This document shows, piece by piece, positions 45,204 through 54,290 of a stretch of DNA of 64,000 bases. The notes under the pieces are model-generated. The model had not been told where the DNA came from. It did no database searches and worked only from the letters and a program-made list of their open reading frames with translations. This stretch comes from Xanthobacter autotrophicus (GTDB taxonomy: Bacteria > Pseudomonadota > Alphaproteobacteria > Rhizobiales > Xanthobacteraceae): contig NZ_VAUP01000028.1 of NCBI RefSeq assembly GCF_005871085.1, forward strand, positions 1-64,000. Reading direction: 5' to 3'. Both the position numbers and the translations under genes were made by a program. Position 1 is the first letter of the stretch; each line of letters starts with the position of its first letter.

Positions 45204-46354
45204 GGATGGGACTGGTCTGGCGCGGCCTGGTGCAGCTGGCGCGTGGCAGCGCGCGCCCCTGCGCGGTGGGTCTCGCGCTGGTCCTCGCGCTTGCGGGCGC
45301 CCCCGTGCTTGCCCAGACCGTGGCGCAGCCCAAGCCTGCCGACAAGCCCGCGTCCGACAAGCCTGCGGCAAAGCCGGCGAAGCCTCAGGCCAAGCCTGCG
45401 GCCAAGCCCGCCGAGAAGCCCGCAAACAAGCCGGGGGCGCCGGCCCGCGATGCCGGCGGCGGGCCGCCGCTGCTCGGGTTGCAGATCGCCTATCCCAGCC
45501 TCGACACGCCGGGCGGCAGCGGCGACCTCGCCTATGGGGCCTACCAGCGCGGCTATTACCTCTCCGCCTTCAACGAGGCGCTGAAGCGCGCCCGCGCTGG
45601 AACCGACCCGGCCGCCATGACACTGCTCGGCGACCTCTACGGCTCGGGCTATGGCGTGCCGCTGGATTTCAACAAGGCCATCGAATGGTATCGCAAGGCT
45701 GCTGCCGCCGGCTCGCCGGGGGCGCTTTTGTCCCTCGGCAATCTGACGCTGGCCGGGCAGGGCCTCAAGAAGGACGAGCTGGAGGCCGCCAAGCTGTTCC
45801 GCGAGGCGGCGGAAAAGGGTAATGGCCCTGCGGCCTACAATCTCGGCCTGCTTTATCTGCAGGGCCGCCAGATCCCCAAGGAGCCGGCGGAGGCCGCGCG
45901 CTGGTTCGAGGTGGCGGCGGGCAAGGATATCGAGGACGCCCAATATGCCCTCGCTGTGCTCCTCAAGGAGGGTAACGGCGTGGAGAAGGATCTCGCCCAA
46001 TCGGCGAAGATGATGGCCTCGGCGGCTCGGCTCGGCCACATCACGGCGCAGGTGGAATTTGCCATCATGCAGTTCAACGGTATTGGCGTGCCGAAGGATG
46101 AGGCGGCCGCAGCCGCCATGTTCCGCAAGGCTGCCCTGGGCGGCAACGCCATTGCCCAGAATCGGTATGCGCGGCTGCTCGCGGTGGGCCGTGGCGTGAC
46201 GCAGGACAAGGCCCAGGCTGCCGCCTGGCACCTGCTCGCCAAGCATCGGGGGCTCGGCGATCCCATGCTGGACGACGTGATCGCCCAACTGCCCGCCGCC
46301 GATCGCAAGAAGGCCGAGGCCCAGGCAGCCCGCTGGGAAGCCGGCCGCGCCTGA
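45200..46354 (+). CDS. Exported Sel1/TPR-repeat protein
   Basis: A 384-residue protein with a signal peptide (hydrophobic VGLALVLALAGAPVLAQ), then a Lys/Pro/Ala-rich low-complexity linker (KPADKPASDKPAAKPAKPQA...), then about six Sel1-like repeats such as LYGSGYGVPLDFNKAIEWYR, LYLQGRQIPKEPAEAARWFE and MQFNGIGVPKDEAAAAAMFR. Such proteins usually scaffold protein partners in the periplasm. Its ATG overlaps the stop of the ThiE-like gene by 4 bases. The linker may span the peptidoglycan layer. Confidence 0.85.
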   Translation: MRMGLVWRGLVQLARGSARPCAVGLALVLALAGAPVLAQTVAQPKPADKPASDKPAAKPAKPQAKPAAKPAEKPANKPGAPARDAGGGPPLLGLQIAYPSLDTPGGSGDLAYGAYQRGYYLSAFNEALKRARAGTDPAAMTLLGDLYGSGYGVPLDFNKAIEWYRKAAAAGSPGALLSLGNLTLAGQGLKKDELEAAKLFREAAEKGNGPAAYNLGLLYLQGRQIPKEPAEAARWFEVAAGKDIEDAQYALAVLLKEGNGVEKDLAQSAKMMASAARLGHITAQVEFAIMQFNGIGVPKDEAAAAAMFRKAALGGNAIAQNRYARLLAVGRGVTQDKAQAAAWHLLAKHRGLGDPMLDDVIAQLPAADRKKAEAQAARWEAGRA

Positions 46355-46737
46355 GGCGGCGCGAGCGACGCGGCGCGTGTGGCACTTGTGCAACGCCCGC
46401 CGACGCAATCGGTCTGCCCTGAGCCCTGCACGCGCTCGCCATGATGACGCCACGAGACAGCATCAGTGAAGACGCCGTCGACGGGCCAGCGGTGCTTGCC
46501 CTGCGGCCCTCTTCGGAACCGTCGCATGCGCATCGTCCGCCTAGAGCGGGCGTGCCGCCGCGCGCCGGGAGGAGGCGTCAAGGATAACGGCTTGGAAACC
46601 ATGGCGCGCGGGAAGTGCGGCGCGTCGCACGGTTTCCGGCAGGACATGCGGCTTCAGGCCGTGCACGGAACGTTCGCTTAACCGGCCGGCTGATAGACGA
46701 AAGCCTCCGGTCCAGCGTTGAGAAGGGAGATACCGGA
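46355..46737. other. Intergenic region before pal
   Basis: No protein-like frame that I trust; the plus-strand frame at 46466-46681 has no domain. It should carry the pal promoter, which I could not place. Confidence 0.4.
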
Positions 46738-47232
46738 ATGCGTTTCCTCAGGCTAGCTCGCGGGTTCCGGTTCGCGGCGCTTTTCGGCTTCGCGCTGGCC
46801 CTTGCCGCGTGTGCCAATAATCCCAACCAGAACGCCGCCGGTGCCGGTGGTGCGGGTGGCCCGCCCGGTTCGCCACAGGAATTCGTGGTGGCGGTGGGCG
46901 ATCGCGTGTTCTTCGAAAGCGACCAGACCGACCTCACGCCCCAGGCGAGGGCCACTTTGGATCGTCAGGCCCAGTGGCTGCAGCAGTGGAACCGCTACAC
47001 CTTCACCATCGAAGGCCATGCGGACGAGCGCGGCACCCGGGAATACAACATCGCCCTTGGCGCCAAGCGGGCCCAGAGCGTGCGTGACTATCTCGCCGCC
47101 CGCGGCATCGACCCGGCCCGCATGCGGACCATCTCCTACGGCAAGGAACGCCCGGTGGCGGTCTGCAACGACATTTCCTGCTGGTCGCAGAACCGTCGCG
47201 CCGTCACCGTGCTGAACGCCGGCGGCGCCTGA
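46738..47232 (+). CDS. pal: Peptidoglycan-associated lipoprotein Pal
   Basis: A 164-residue outer-membrane lipoprotein. Lipobox LAAC with lipidated Cys25, then the OmpA-like peptidoglycan-binding domain: FFESDQTDLTPQARATLDRQ, TFTIEGHADERGTREYNIAL and RTISYGKERPV with the conserved Asp/Arg that bind diaminopimelate. It anchors the outer membrane to the wall and binds TolB. It is far from tolB here but heads the pal-cpoB-tilS-ftsH part of the ancestral cluster. A terminator follows. Confidence 0.96.
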   Translation: MRFLRLARGFRFAALFGFALALAACANNPNQNAAGAGGAGGPPGSPQEFVVAVGDRVFFESDQTDLTPQARATLDRQAQWLQQWNRYTFTIEGHADERGTREYNIALGAKRAQSVRDYLAARGIDPARMRTISYGKERPVAVCNDISCWSQNRRAVTVLNAGGA

Positions 47233-47253
47233 GCGCGGCAGCGGTATCATCGA

Positions 47254-47288
47254 AAAGGGCCGGCGCCGCCTGCGGCCGCCGGCCCTTT
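47254..47288 (+). terminator. Hairpin terminator after pal
   Basis: AAAGGGCCGGCG (47254-47265) pairs with CGCCGGCCCTTT (47277-47288); T-run is only TTT, so termination may be partial and cpoB could receive read-through. Confidence 0.75.
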
Positions 47289-47516
47289 CGCTTTGCGCCG
47301 GCAGGGGAAGCGGCAGTGTCTTGCGTCCGGTGGCGGGCGGCGGCAAGACACGGTGCGGGACATCCCGATGGCGTCGCCGCAAACCTTTGCCAAGCCTGTG
47401 CCAAAGCCCTTGCCAAGCCTTTGCCGAGTCACACTTTGGACGTGATCCATCCCCTATTCTTGCCCGCCCGGGAGGCTGATCCCGGCCGATTTTTCCCGCC
47501 ACAAGCCCTTGGACCC

Positions 47517-48443
47517 ATGATGATGCGCCTGCCGCTGGTCGGTGTTCTCGCCCTCGCCCTGAGCGCCGTCGCGCTGCCCGCCGCCGCCCAGCAGGACGGT
47601 GGATTATTCGGCAATATCTTCAAGCCCCCCGCCGCGACGCCACAGCCACTTCCGGGCGGCGACGAAACCGAGCTGGTGGGCCGCATGGAGCGGCTCGAAT
47701 CGTCCCTGCGCCAGCTCACCGGGCAGGTGGAGCAGCTGCAATATCGCAACCAGCAGCTTGAAGCCCAGGTGCGCCGGCTGGAGGAAGGCGCCGGCGGCGC
47801 TCGCGGTCCGGCCGCCGCTTCCGCGCCCGCCCTCGCACCGGCGGCAACGCCGCCCTCCGGCCGTCCGGCAAGCGTGCCCGGCGGCCCCGGCAAACGGTCC
47901 GACGCCTTCGATCCCAACGCAGATCCTGCCGCCCCCGGCGCGCCACAGCCCTTGGGCTCGCCGGCCAGCGCCGCCACGGCCCTGCCGCGCCCGGCCGAAG
48001 CCATTCCCGGCGGGCGTCCGGCCGGCGGGACGCAGGTCGCGGCGCTGCCGGGGCCCGGCGCCTCCGTGCGCGAGCTGTACGACGCCGGCCAGGCCCAGCT
48101 CCAGCGCCAGGATTATTCCGGCGCCGAGCAGACCTTCCGCCAGATCATCCAGTCCGCGTCCGGCGATCGCATCATTCCCGACGCCACCTTCATGCTCGGG
48201 GAGAGCCTGTTCCTGCGCCAGAATTACGGGGACGCGGCGGCCTCCTTCCTGGAGGTCTCGACCAAATATCCCAATTCCCCCCGCGCTCCGGAGGCGTTGC
48301 TGCGGCTCGGCCAGTCCCTCGCCGGCCTCGGCGAGAAGGAAACCGCCTGCGCCACCCTGCAGGAGGTGGACCGCAAGTATCCGCGCGCCACGTCCTCCAT
48401 CCGGCAGGCGGTGGAGCGGGAACAAAAGCGCGTCGGCTGCTGA
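47517..48443 (+). CDS. cpoB: Tol-Pal coordinator CpoB (YbgF)
   Basis: A 308-residue periplasmic protein: signal peptide ending PAAAQQ, an N-terminal coiled coil (LVGRMERLESSLRQLTGQVE...), a Pro/Ala/Gly-rich linker, and C-terminal TPR repeats (LYDAGQAQLQRQDYSGAEQT, TFMLGESLFLRQNYGDAAAS, LLRLGQSLAGLGEKETACAT). It coordinates peptidoglycan synthesis with Tol-driven outer-membrane constriction. Three consecutive ATGs (47517, 47520, 47523) make the start uncertain by two codons. It ends 6 bases before tilS. Confidence 0.93.
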   Translation: MMMRLPLVGVLALALSAVALPAAAQQDGGLFGNIFKPPAATPQPLPGGDETELVGRMERLESSLRQLTGQVEQLQYRNQQLEAQVRRLEEGAGGARGPAAASAPALAPAATPPSGRPASVPGGPGKRSDAFDPNADPAAPGAPQPLGSPASAATALPRPAEAIPGGRPAGGTQVAALPGPGASVRELYDAGQAQLQRQDYSGAEQTFRQIIQSASGDRIIPDATFMLGESLFLRQNYGDAAASFLEVSTKYPNSPRAPEALLRLGQSLAGLGEKETACATLQEVDRKYPRATSSIRQAVEREQKRVGC

Positions 48444-48449
48444 GGCCGA

Positions 48450-49589
48450 ATGAGCAGCGGCGGCGGAGCGGCGATGCCCGACGGGGCGTTTGATCCCCAG
48501 GCGGCCGGCCCCGGCGGCCCCCTCGAGGACGGTGCGCTCGACACCCTGTTCGCCGCCTTCCCACGTCATCATCGCATCCTGATCGCCGTCTCCGGCGGGC
48601 CTGATTCCATCGCTTTGCTTCATTTGGCCGCGCGTTGGCGCGCCGGGCGTGTAGACGGACCGCAGCTCATCGCTGCCACGGTGGACCACGGCCTGCGGGC
48701 GGAAGCCGCACGGGAGGCCGAGGCCGTCGGCGCCTTCGCCTCCAAGATTGGCGTGCCCCACCACATCCTGGTCTGGCGTGGCTCGAAGCCCGCCCACGGC
48801 ATCCAGGAGGCGGCGCGGGAGGCGCGCTACGGCCTGTTGGCGGATGCCGCGCGCAAGGCCGGAGCCACCGCCCTCGCCCTCGCCCACACCCGCGATGACC
48901 AGGCGGAGACGGTGCTGTTCCGTCTGGCGCGCGGCTCGGGCTTCTCCGGCCTTTCGGGCATGCGCGGCGATGCGGCGCGCCATGGCCTTGCGCTGCTGCG
49001 CCCCTTTCTCGACACGCCTAAGGCCCGCCTGGTGGCGACGCTGGAGGCAGCCGGCGTTGCGTTCGTGCGTGATCCCAGCAACAACGATCTGCGCTTTGCC
49101 CGGCCGCGCCTGCGCGCCATGGCGCAGGCTCTGGCGGGGGAGGGGCTCGATGCCCGCCGCCTCGCCGTGCTGGCGCGGCGAATCGCGCGTGCGGACCAGG
49201 CGCTTGAGGCAGCCACCGACGCGGCCGAGGCCGCCATCCGCCGCCTCGGAGCGGAAGGGCGCCCTGATACCGTCTGCCTCGACGCCCGCGCCTTCGCCGC
49301 CCTGCCGGATGAGATCGCTTTGCGCCTGCTGGGCCGCGCCATCCATCAGGTGGGGACGGAAGGCCCGGTGGAGCTGGCCAAACTGGAAGCCCTGTTCGAG
49401 GCGCTGAAAGCTGCCGCGCCGGCGCCGTCTGCACCATTTCGCCGCACCCTCGCGGGAGCCCTGGTGAGCCTGGGAAGAGAGGCGCTGCACGTCTCGGCCG
49501 CGCCGCCTCGACGAGAAAGCGGCCCCATCGCACCGAATTCACCAGTCGTTGGGCCTGTCGTCCTTGGCAAAAAGGGGCCTCGCTCCTAG
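48450..49589 (+). CDS. tilS: tRNA(Ile)-lysidine synthetase
   Basis: A 379-residue enzyme that adds lysine to C34 of tRNA-Ile(CAU), essential for AUA decoding. The PP-loop SGGPDSIALLHLAARW and the following THDHGLR-type segment VDHGLRAEA, plus TRDDQAETVLFRLARGSG, are diagnostic. The C-terminal tRNA-binding part is short, as in many alphaproteobacteria. It lies 6 bases behind cpoB; ftsH follows after 114 bases. Confidence 0.93.
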   Translation: MSSGGGAAMPDGAFDPQAAGPGGPLEDGALDTLFAAFPRHHRILIAVSGGPDSIALLHLAARWRAGRVDGPQLIAATVDHGLRAEAAREAEAVGAFASKIGVPHHILVWRGSKPAHGIQEAAREARYGLLADAARKAGATALALAHTRDDQAETVLFRLARGSGFSGLSGMRGDAARHGLALLRPFLDTPKARLVATLEAAGVAFVRDPSNNDLRFARPRLRAMAQALAGEGLDARRLAVLARRIARADQALEAATDAAEAAIRRLGAEGRPDTVCLDARAFAALPDEIALRLLGRAIHQVGTEGPVELAKLEALFEALKAAAPAPSAPFRRTLAGALVSLGREALHVSAAPPRRESGPIAPNSPVVGPVVLGKKGPRS

Positions 49590-49703
49590 ATTAGGCAGTG
49601 GACGGTGCGGGAGGCCCCACTGACGGCGGTCCAGTTCGGAGGCATTCCTTCCGTACGGTAAGGCGTCGAAACGGCTGGCCCTGTCTGTCCCCACGAGGGT
49701 TCT

Positions 49704-51626
49704 ATGAACGCCAATCTACGCAATTTCGCCCTTCGGGTGATCATCGTCCTGCTGCTTCTCGCCCTGTTCTCGCTGTTCAACAGCCCGGGGCAGCGCACCA
49801 ACGCGAACGAGATCTCCTTTTCGCAGCTCCTCAGCGACGTCGACGCCGGCAAGGTGCGCGAGGTCGTGATTGAGGGGCCCAACATCACCGGCACCTTCTC
49901 CGACCGGTCCGGCAGCTTCCAGACCTATGCGCCCAACGACCCCTCGCTGATCCAGCGCCTCTACGGCAAGGGCGTGCAGATCACCGCGCGTCCGCCGTCG
50001 GACAACGTGCCGTGGTTCGTGAGCCTGCTCGTGTCCTGGCTGCCGTTCCTGGCCCTGATCGGCGTGTGGATCTTCCTGTCGCGCCAGATGCAGGGTGCGG
50101 GCGGCAAGGCCATGGGCTTCGGCAAGAGCCGCGCCAAGCTGCTCACCGAGGCGCACGGCCGCGTCACCTTCGACGACGTGGCCGGCATCGACGAGGCCAA
50201 GAGCGACCTTACCGAGATCGTGGACTTCCTGCGCGATCCGCAGAAGTTCCAGCGCCTCGGTGGCCGCATCCCGCGTGGCGTGCTGCTGGTTGGCCCTCCC
50301 GGCACCGGCAAGACGCTGCTCGCCCGCGCCATCGCCGGTGAAGCCAACGTGCCGTTCTTTACCATCTCGGGCTCCGACTTCGTGGAGATGTTCGTGGGTG
50401 TCGGCGCCAGCCGCGTGCGCGACATGTTCGAGCAGGCAAAGAAGAACGCCCCCTGCATCATCTTCATCGACGAGATCGACGCGGTGGGTCGCCACCGCGG
50501 CGCCGGCCTCGGTGGTGGTAATGACGAGCGCGAGCAGACCCTCAACCAACTGCTGGTGGAGATGGACGGCTTCGAGGCGAACGAGGGCATCATCCTCATC
50601 GCCGCCACTAACCGTCCCGACGTGCTCGACCCTGCGCTGCTGCGTCCCGGCCGTTTCGACCGCCAGGTCATCGTGCCCAACCCGGACGTGGTGGGCCGCG
50701 AGCAGATCCTGAAGGTGCACGCCCGCAAGATCCCGGTCGCCCCGGACGTGAACCTCAAGACCATCGCCCGTGGCACCCCCGGCTTTTCTGGCGCGGACCT
50801 CGCCAACCTCTGCAACGAGGCGGCGCTGATGGCGGCCCGGCGCAACAAGCGCATGGTCACCATGGCCGAGTTCGAGGACTCCAAGGACAAGGTGATGATG
50901 GGCGCGGAACGCCGCTCGCTCGTCATGACCGAGGAAGAGAAGATGCTGACCGCCTATCACGAGGGCGGCCATGCCATCGTGGCCCTGAACGTGCCGGCCA
51001 CCGATCCGGTGCACAAGGCCACCATCATTCCCCGCGGCCGCGCGCTGGGCATGGTCATGCAGTTGCCCGAGCGGGACAAGCTGTCCATGTCCTACGAGCA
51101 GATGACCTCTCGCCTTGCCATCATGATGGGTGGGCGCGTGGCGGAAGAGCTGATCTTCGGCCATGACAAGGTCACGTCCGGCGCAGCCTCCGACATCGAG
51201 CAGGCCACCCGCCTCGCGAAGATGATGGTGACGCGCTGGGGCTTCTCGGCGGATCTGGGTGCAGTGGCCTATGGCGACAACCAGGACGAGGTCTTCCTCG
51301 GCATGTCGGTGTCGCGCCAGCAGAACGTGTCCGAGGCCACCGCCCAGACCATCGACCGCGAGGTGCGCCGCCTTGTGGACGAGGGCCATGCGGAGGCCAA
51401 GCGCATCCTCACCGAGCACCAGCAGGACCTTGAGACCCTGGCGCGCGGTCTGCTGGAATACGAGACGCTCTCGGGCGACGAGATCATCGACCTTCTGGAC
51501 GGCAAGACGCCGAACCGGGAAAGCGTGATCGAACCTTCGAACCCGCGTGGCTCGGCCATTCCCACCACCAAGCGTCCGCGCCAGGGCGGTGCGGGCGGCT
51601 CCATCGAGCCTCAGCCCCAGGCCTGA
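49704..51626 (+). CDS. ftsH: ATP-dependent zinc metalloprotease FtsH
   Basis: A 640-residue membrane AAA+ protease. Two N-terminal membrane helices (about 7-25 and 102-124) flank a periplasmic domain; Walker A GPPGTGKT at 197-204; Walker B and SRH region follow; the zinc site is HEGGH (419-423). It degrades misassembled membrane proteins and regulators such as LpxC. The gene is followed by a terminator, and no glmM gene, its frequent neighbour, is present in the window. Confidence 0.97.
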   Translation: MNANLRNFALRVIIVLLLLALFSLFNSPGQRTNANEISFSQLLSDVDAGKVREVVIEGPNITGTFSDRSGSFQTYAPNDPSLIQRLYGKGVQITARPPSDNVPWFVSLLVSWLPFLALIGVWIFLSRQMQGAGGKAMGFGKSRAKLLTEAHGRVTFDDVAGIDEAKSDLTEIVDFLRDPQKFQRLGGRIPRGVLLVGPPGTGKTLLARAIAGEANVPFFTISGSDFVEMFVGVGASRVRDMFEQAKKNAPCIIFIDEIDAVGRHRGAGLGGGNDEREQTLNQLLVEMDGFEANEGIILIAATNRPDVLDPALLRPGRFDRQVIVPNPDVVGREQILKVHARKIPVAPDVNLKTIARGTPGFSGADLANLCNEAALMAARRNKRMVTMAEFEDSKDKVMMGAERRSLVMTEEEKMLTAYHEGGHAIVALNVPATDPVHKATIIPRGRALGMVMQLPERDKLSMSYEQMTSRLAIMMGGRVAEELIFGHDKVTSGAASDIEQATRLAKMMVTRWGFSADLGAVAYGDNQDEVFLGMSVSRQQNVSEATAQTIDREVRRLVDEGHAEAKRILTEHQQDLETLARGLLEYETLSGDEIIDLLDGKTPNRESVIEPSNPRGSAIPTTKRPRQGGAGGSIEPQPQA

Positions 51627-51701
51627 AGGCTGGTTCCGTCAAGGCGTGAACTTCTCAAGGCTCGCTTGGCCTCTGTTGGCTAGGATGCCGCTTCATTCAG
51701 G

Positions 51702-51727
51702 AATGCCCGCTTCGGCGGGCATTTTTG
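51702..51727 (+). terminator. Intrinsic terminator after ftsH
   Basis: AATGCCCGC (51702-51710), UUCG tetraloop, GCGGGCATTTTTG. An 8-9 bp GC stem capped by the very stable UUCG loop, followed by a T-run. Confidence 0.93.
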
Positions 51728-51862
51728 TTTGTGAAGGCGGGGACCTGGTTCCGGGAGGCCTTGTGATGAGGAGCCATGTGATGAGTGTGATGAGGCTCCC
51801 GTCGTTGGGGCTGCCGGTCCGCTGCGACATAGGTTGTAGTGCCGCCCCATACCGTGCATCTG

Positions 51863-51891
51863 TTGTATAGCTTAAGCTTGAACCCTAATAC
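51863..51891 (+). promoter_or_regulatory. Sigma-70-type promoter of the 729-residue protein gene
   Basis: TTGTAT (51863-51868), 17-base spacer, TAATAC (51886-51891), 27 bases before the start codon and in a locally AT-rich stretch. A good match to the housekeeping consensus. Confidence 0.65.
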
Positions 51892-51918
51892 TCGAGCGGG
51901 GTTTGGGCGGAGGCGGGG

Positions 51919-54108
51919 ATGACGGGTCGCAGGGCCTTGGCGGGCGGGTGCGTGGTCGTGGCGATGTTTGTTCTGGCGTCGGTTTCAACCGCGCGGGCGC
52001 AGCTCGGCATCATGAATCAGGTGCTCGATCACGCCATCCAGATGCAGCGTCACCAGCAGTATCGCGATCAGGAGGATCGCGCCGCAGCGCGCGCCCAGCA
52101 GAACCGCGCCGCCGCCGCCGAACGGGAACGCAAGGCCGAGCAGGGGCGTCAGGCGGCTGAAAAGAAGGCGGAGGACAAGCGGCAGGCTGCGGAAGCCGCA
52201 GCGCGGCAGCGGGAAGCCGCGCTCGCCCGGGTCTCACCGCCAGCCGAGCAGCTCATCACCGAGGTGTCCGACTTCCTCAAGGCAAATCCCTCGCACCCCA
52301 ACATGCTCAAATATGTCGAGGCCTTGAGCGGTCTGGGGCGTGTGGTGAGGGATGGCGACCCGGCCGCCATAGAGAAGCAGACGCTGAGCCTGAGCCAGCT
52401 GGTTCAGAAGGACAGTGCCTTTTCGGATTTCGCCGCGCAGCGGGCGGAAGTACGCCGGGTGGAGAACGCGCGCAATCTGGTGGATGCCATCGAGCTTGCC
52501 GATCGGCAGAAGCGCTTCCTTTTGGCCGAGATCGCCCAGAACCCGACCGCGTCCACGACGGAACGCTTCCTTGATCTCGTGAAGGGGCTCGACGAACAGG
52601 CGACCCGGCCCAATCTTGATCAGCTGAAGCCTTTGAGCGCACAGGTCGATCTGGCCATCCGGCAGGCGGGACTGCGGAACGCCTTTCTCGCGGCGCCTTC
52701 GGTCGCCGCGGCTCAGGGCTCGCTGCCCGTTGGGTCCGGCGGCACGGCGACGGGCATCACGACCAACGGGAAGGATGGCGCGGCGCTCGCGAACGCCCTT
52801 ACGGAGAAGAACCGTTTCCTGCTGGAAGGCAGCGTGGACGACGTCATCTTTGCCTATAACGCTTCAAGCACCGCGCCTCACGTTCTGAAAAACCTCAAGG
52901 GTGATATCGTCTTTGAGAAAAAGACGGCCTCCGTCTGCCTGTTTCAGAAGAGCGTGGATGTGCCGGATGTGACCCTCGCCCGGCGCGCCCTCTCGCCCAT
53001 GGCGCTCGAGGCCATCCTGATCGAACCGACGCCGTGCGTCGCCGATCGCCTGCAAACTTATGACGTGATCATGATCCGCCGCGCGGCCCTGTTCCGTGAA
53101 GATCAGGTCTATGTGTTTGCCTTGCTCAAGCAGGTCGAGATCGGCGCCTACGCGCCGTTGATGACTTTGTCGGGTACCGACATGGCCGCGCAAAGCGGCG
53201 ATGCCGGCCGTCGCCTGGAGGCAATAGAGCAGCAATCCCGCGAGGGCTTCGGACTGCTGGTCGTGAACAATATTTCGGGCACCGTCTGCGTCGTCGTGGA
53301 GGAGCAGCGGGAGGCGCACCAGAAGGTGCTTCGGGATTGGCAGCCTCAGGTCGCCGCCGAAATCAGCGCTCCTCCGAAGCTGAATTTCGTCTCGCTCGAC
53401 ACGGCGTTTGCCGGCGTCAAGCGTGCCCAGTGCGCCGCCATCTATGCCGACGCGGCCGGCCTCAAGGGCCTTGCCGCCGCGCTGAAGCGGGACGGCACGC
53501 CGTTCCAGGTCTCCGCCTTGTGGGTCGATCCGGGCGTTCTGGCCGATGCCAGCCAGCGTCTGACCGCCGAGCAGGCGGCCGCCGACCGGCAGGCCTACGA
53601 GCTGCGCCGCGCGCTGGCGGAAAATGCGTCAGTCGCCGCGTTGCGGGAGGCCGACGAAGCGAAGACGAAGGCGGGCATGCAGGCGGCTCTGCGCGCCAAG
53701 CATGGCCGCCAGGCCCAGGCTGCAACCACCCTGATCGCCAACGACGTCAAGCTGGGGATCGATGGGAAGCTGGACTCCCCCGGCCTACAGTTCGTGCCGT
53801 TCTTCGATTGGCTGGCCGAACGCAGAAAGGATCGCTGGGAGGTCTTCTCCATCAACACCGAGATATTCGAGTACGGCACGGCCAACTGGAAAGGGCGCTC
53901 GCTTGAGGCGGGTCTGGTCAAGCTGGATATCCGTCTGCGCAATCAAGTGCTTGGCGAATACCGGAGCTTCTGCTTCGTTTTTTCCCGATTGGCCGACAGC
54001 GAGTTTCAGATGGTGCGCGAGCCCCGGGTCTTTGGGTGCGATGAAGCGGCCAGCCTGTCCCGGTGGAAGACGGCCTTGCAGTTCGCCAGCCTCTGGACCG
54101 TCGAATAA
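51919..54108 (+). CDS. Exported protein of unknown function, 729 residues
   Basis: I do not recognise this protein. It has a signal peptide (GGCVVVAMFVLASVSTARAQ) and then a highly charged predicted coiled coil (residues from about 45 to 110; QRHQQYRDQEDRAAARAQQN...). The rest is mixed alpha/beta, with pairs of cysteines (SVCLFQKS, TPCVADR, TVCVVVEE, RAQCAAIY, YRSFCFVFS, VFGCDEA) that could form periplasmic disulfides. A second helical charged segment lies at about 545-600. No enzymatic motif was seen. It has its own strong promoter and ribosome-binding site (GGAGGCGGGG) and no obvious operon partner, which suggests independent expression. Confidence 0.75.
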   Translation: MTGRRALAGGCVVVAMFVLASVSTARAQLGIMNQVLDHAIQMQRHQQYRDQEDRAAARAQQNRAAAAERERKAEQGRQAAEKKAEDKRQAAEAAARQREAALARVSPPAEQLITEVSDFLKANPSHPNMLKYVEALSGLGRVVRDGDPAAIEKQTLSLSQLVQKDSAFSDFAAQRAEVRRVENARNLVDAIELADRQKRFLLAEIAQNPTASTTERFLDLVKGLDEQATRPNLDQLKPLSAQVDLAIRQAGLRNAFLAAPSVAAAQGSLPVGSGGTATGITTNGKDGAALANALTEKNRFLLEGSVDDVIFAYNASSTAPHVLKNLKGDIVFEKKTASVCLFQKSVDVPDVTLARRALSPMALEAILIEPTPCVADRLQTYDVIMIRRAALFREDQVYVFALLKQVEIGAYAPLMTLSGTDMAAQSGDAGRRLEAIEQQSREGFGLLVVNNISGTVCVVVEEQREAHQKVLRDWQPQVAAEISAPPKLNFVSLDTAFAGVKRAQCAAIYADAAGLKGLAAALKRDGTPFQVSALWVDPGVLADASQRLTAEQAAADRQAYELRRALAENASVAALREADEAKTKAGMQAALRAKHGRQAQAATTLIANDVKLGIDGKLDSPGLQFVPFFDWLAERRKDRWEVFSINTEIFEYGTANWKGRSLEAGLVKLDIRLRNQVLGEYRSFCFVFSRLADSEFQMVREPRVFGCDEAASLSRWKTALQFASLWTVE

Positions 54109-54146
54109 GAGAGGGGGGAGAGTGTCCCCCTGTTGCCTCGTCCCTG

Positions 54147-54185
54147 CCCTTGTTGCCTAGGGCCAAAGGCCCTCGGCAACAAGGG
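54147..54185 (+). terminator. Strong 18-bp hairpin after the 729-residue protein gene
   Basis: 54147-54164 pairs with 54168-54185 across an AAA loop with one mismatch. There is no T-run, so it may be a terminator without a U-tail or an mRNA-stabilising structure; because it is palindromic it acts in both directions. Confidence 0.55.
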
Positions 54186-54290
54186 CGTGTCTCCCGCTGT
54201 CAGCCCTCCCACCGCGCGTGACGGCCAGCGCCGGCGCCATCGACATGTCGGCGAGGCGTTGACATAAGACGCGGTGGAGCCCCACCCACC

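Noticed and set aside
46466-46681. A short plus-strand frame before pal
   Set aside because: No domain, no ribosome-binding site and no neighbour logic; probably random.
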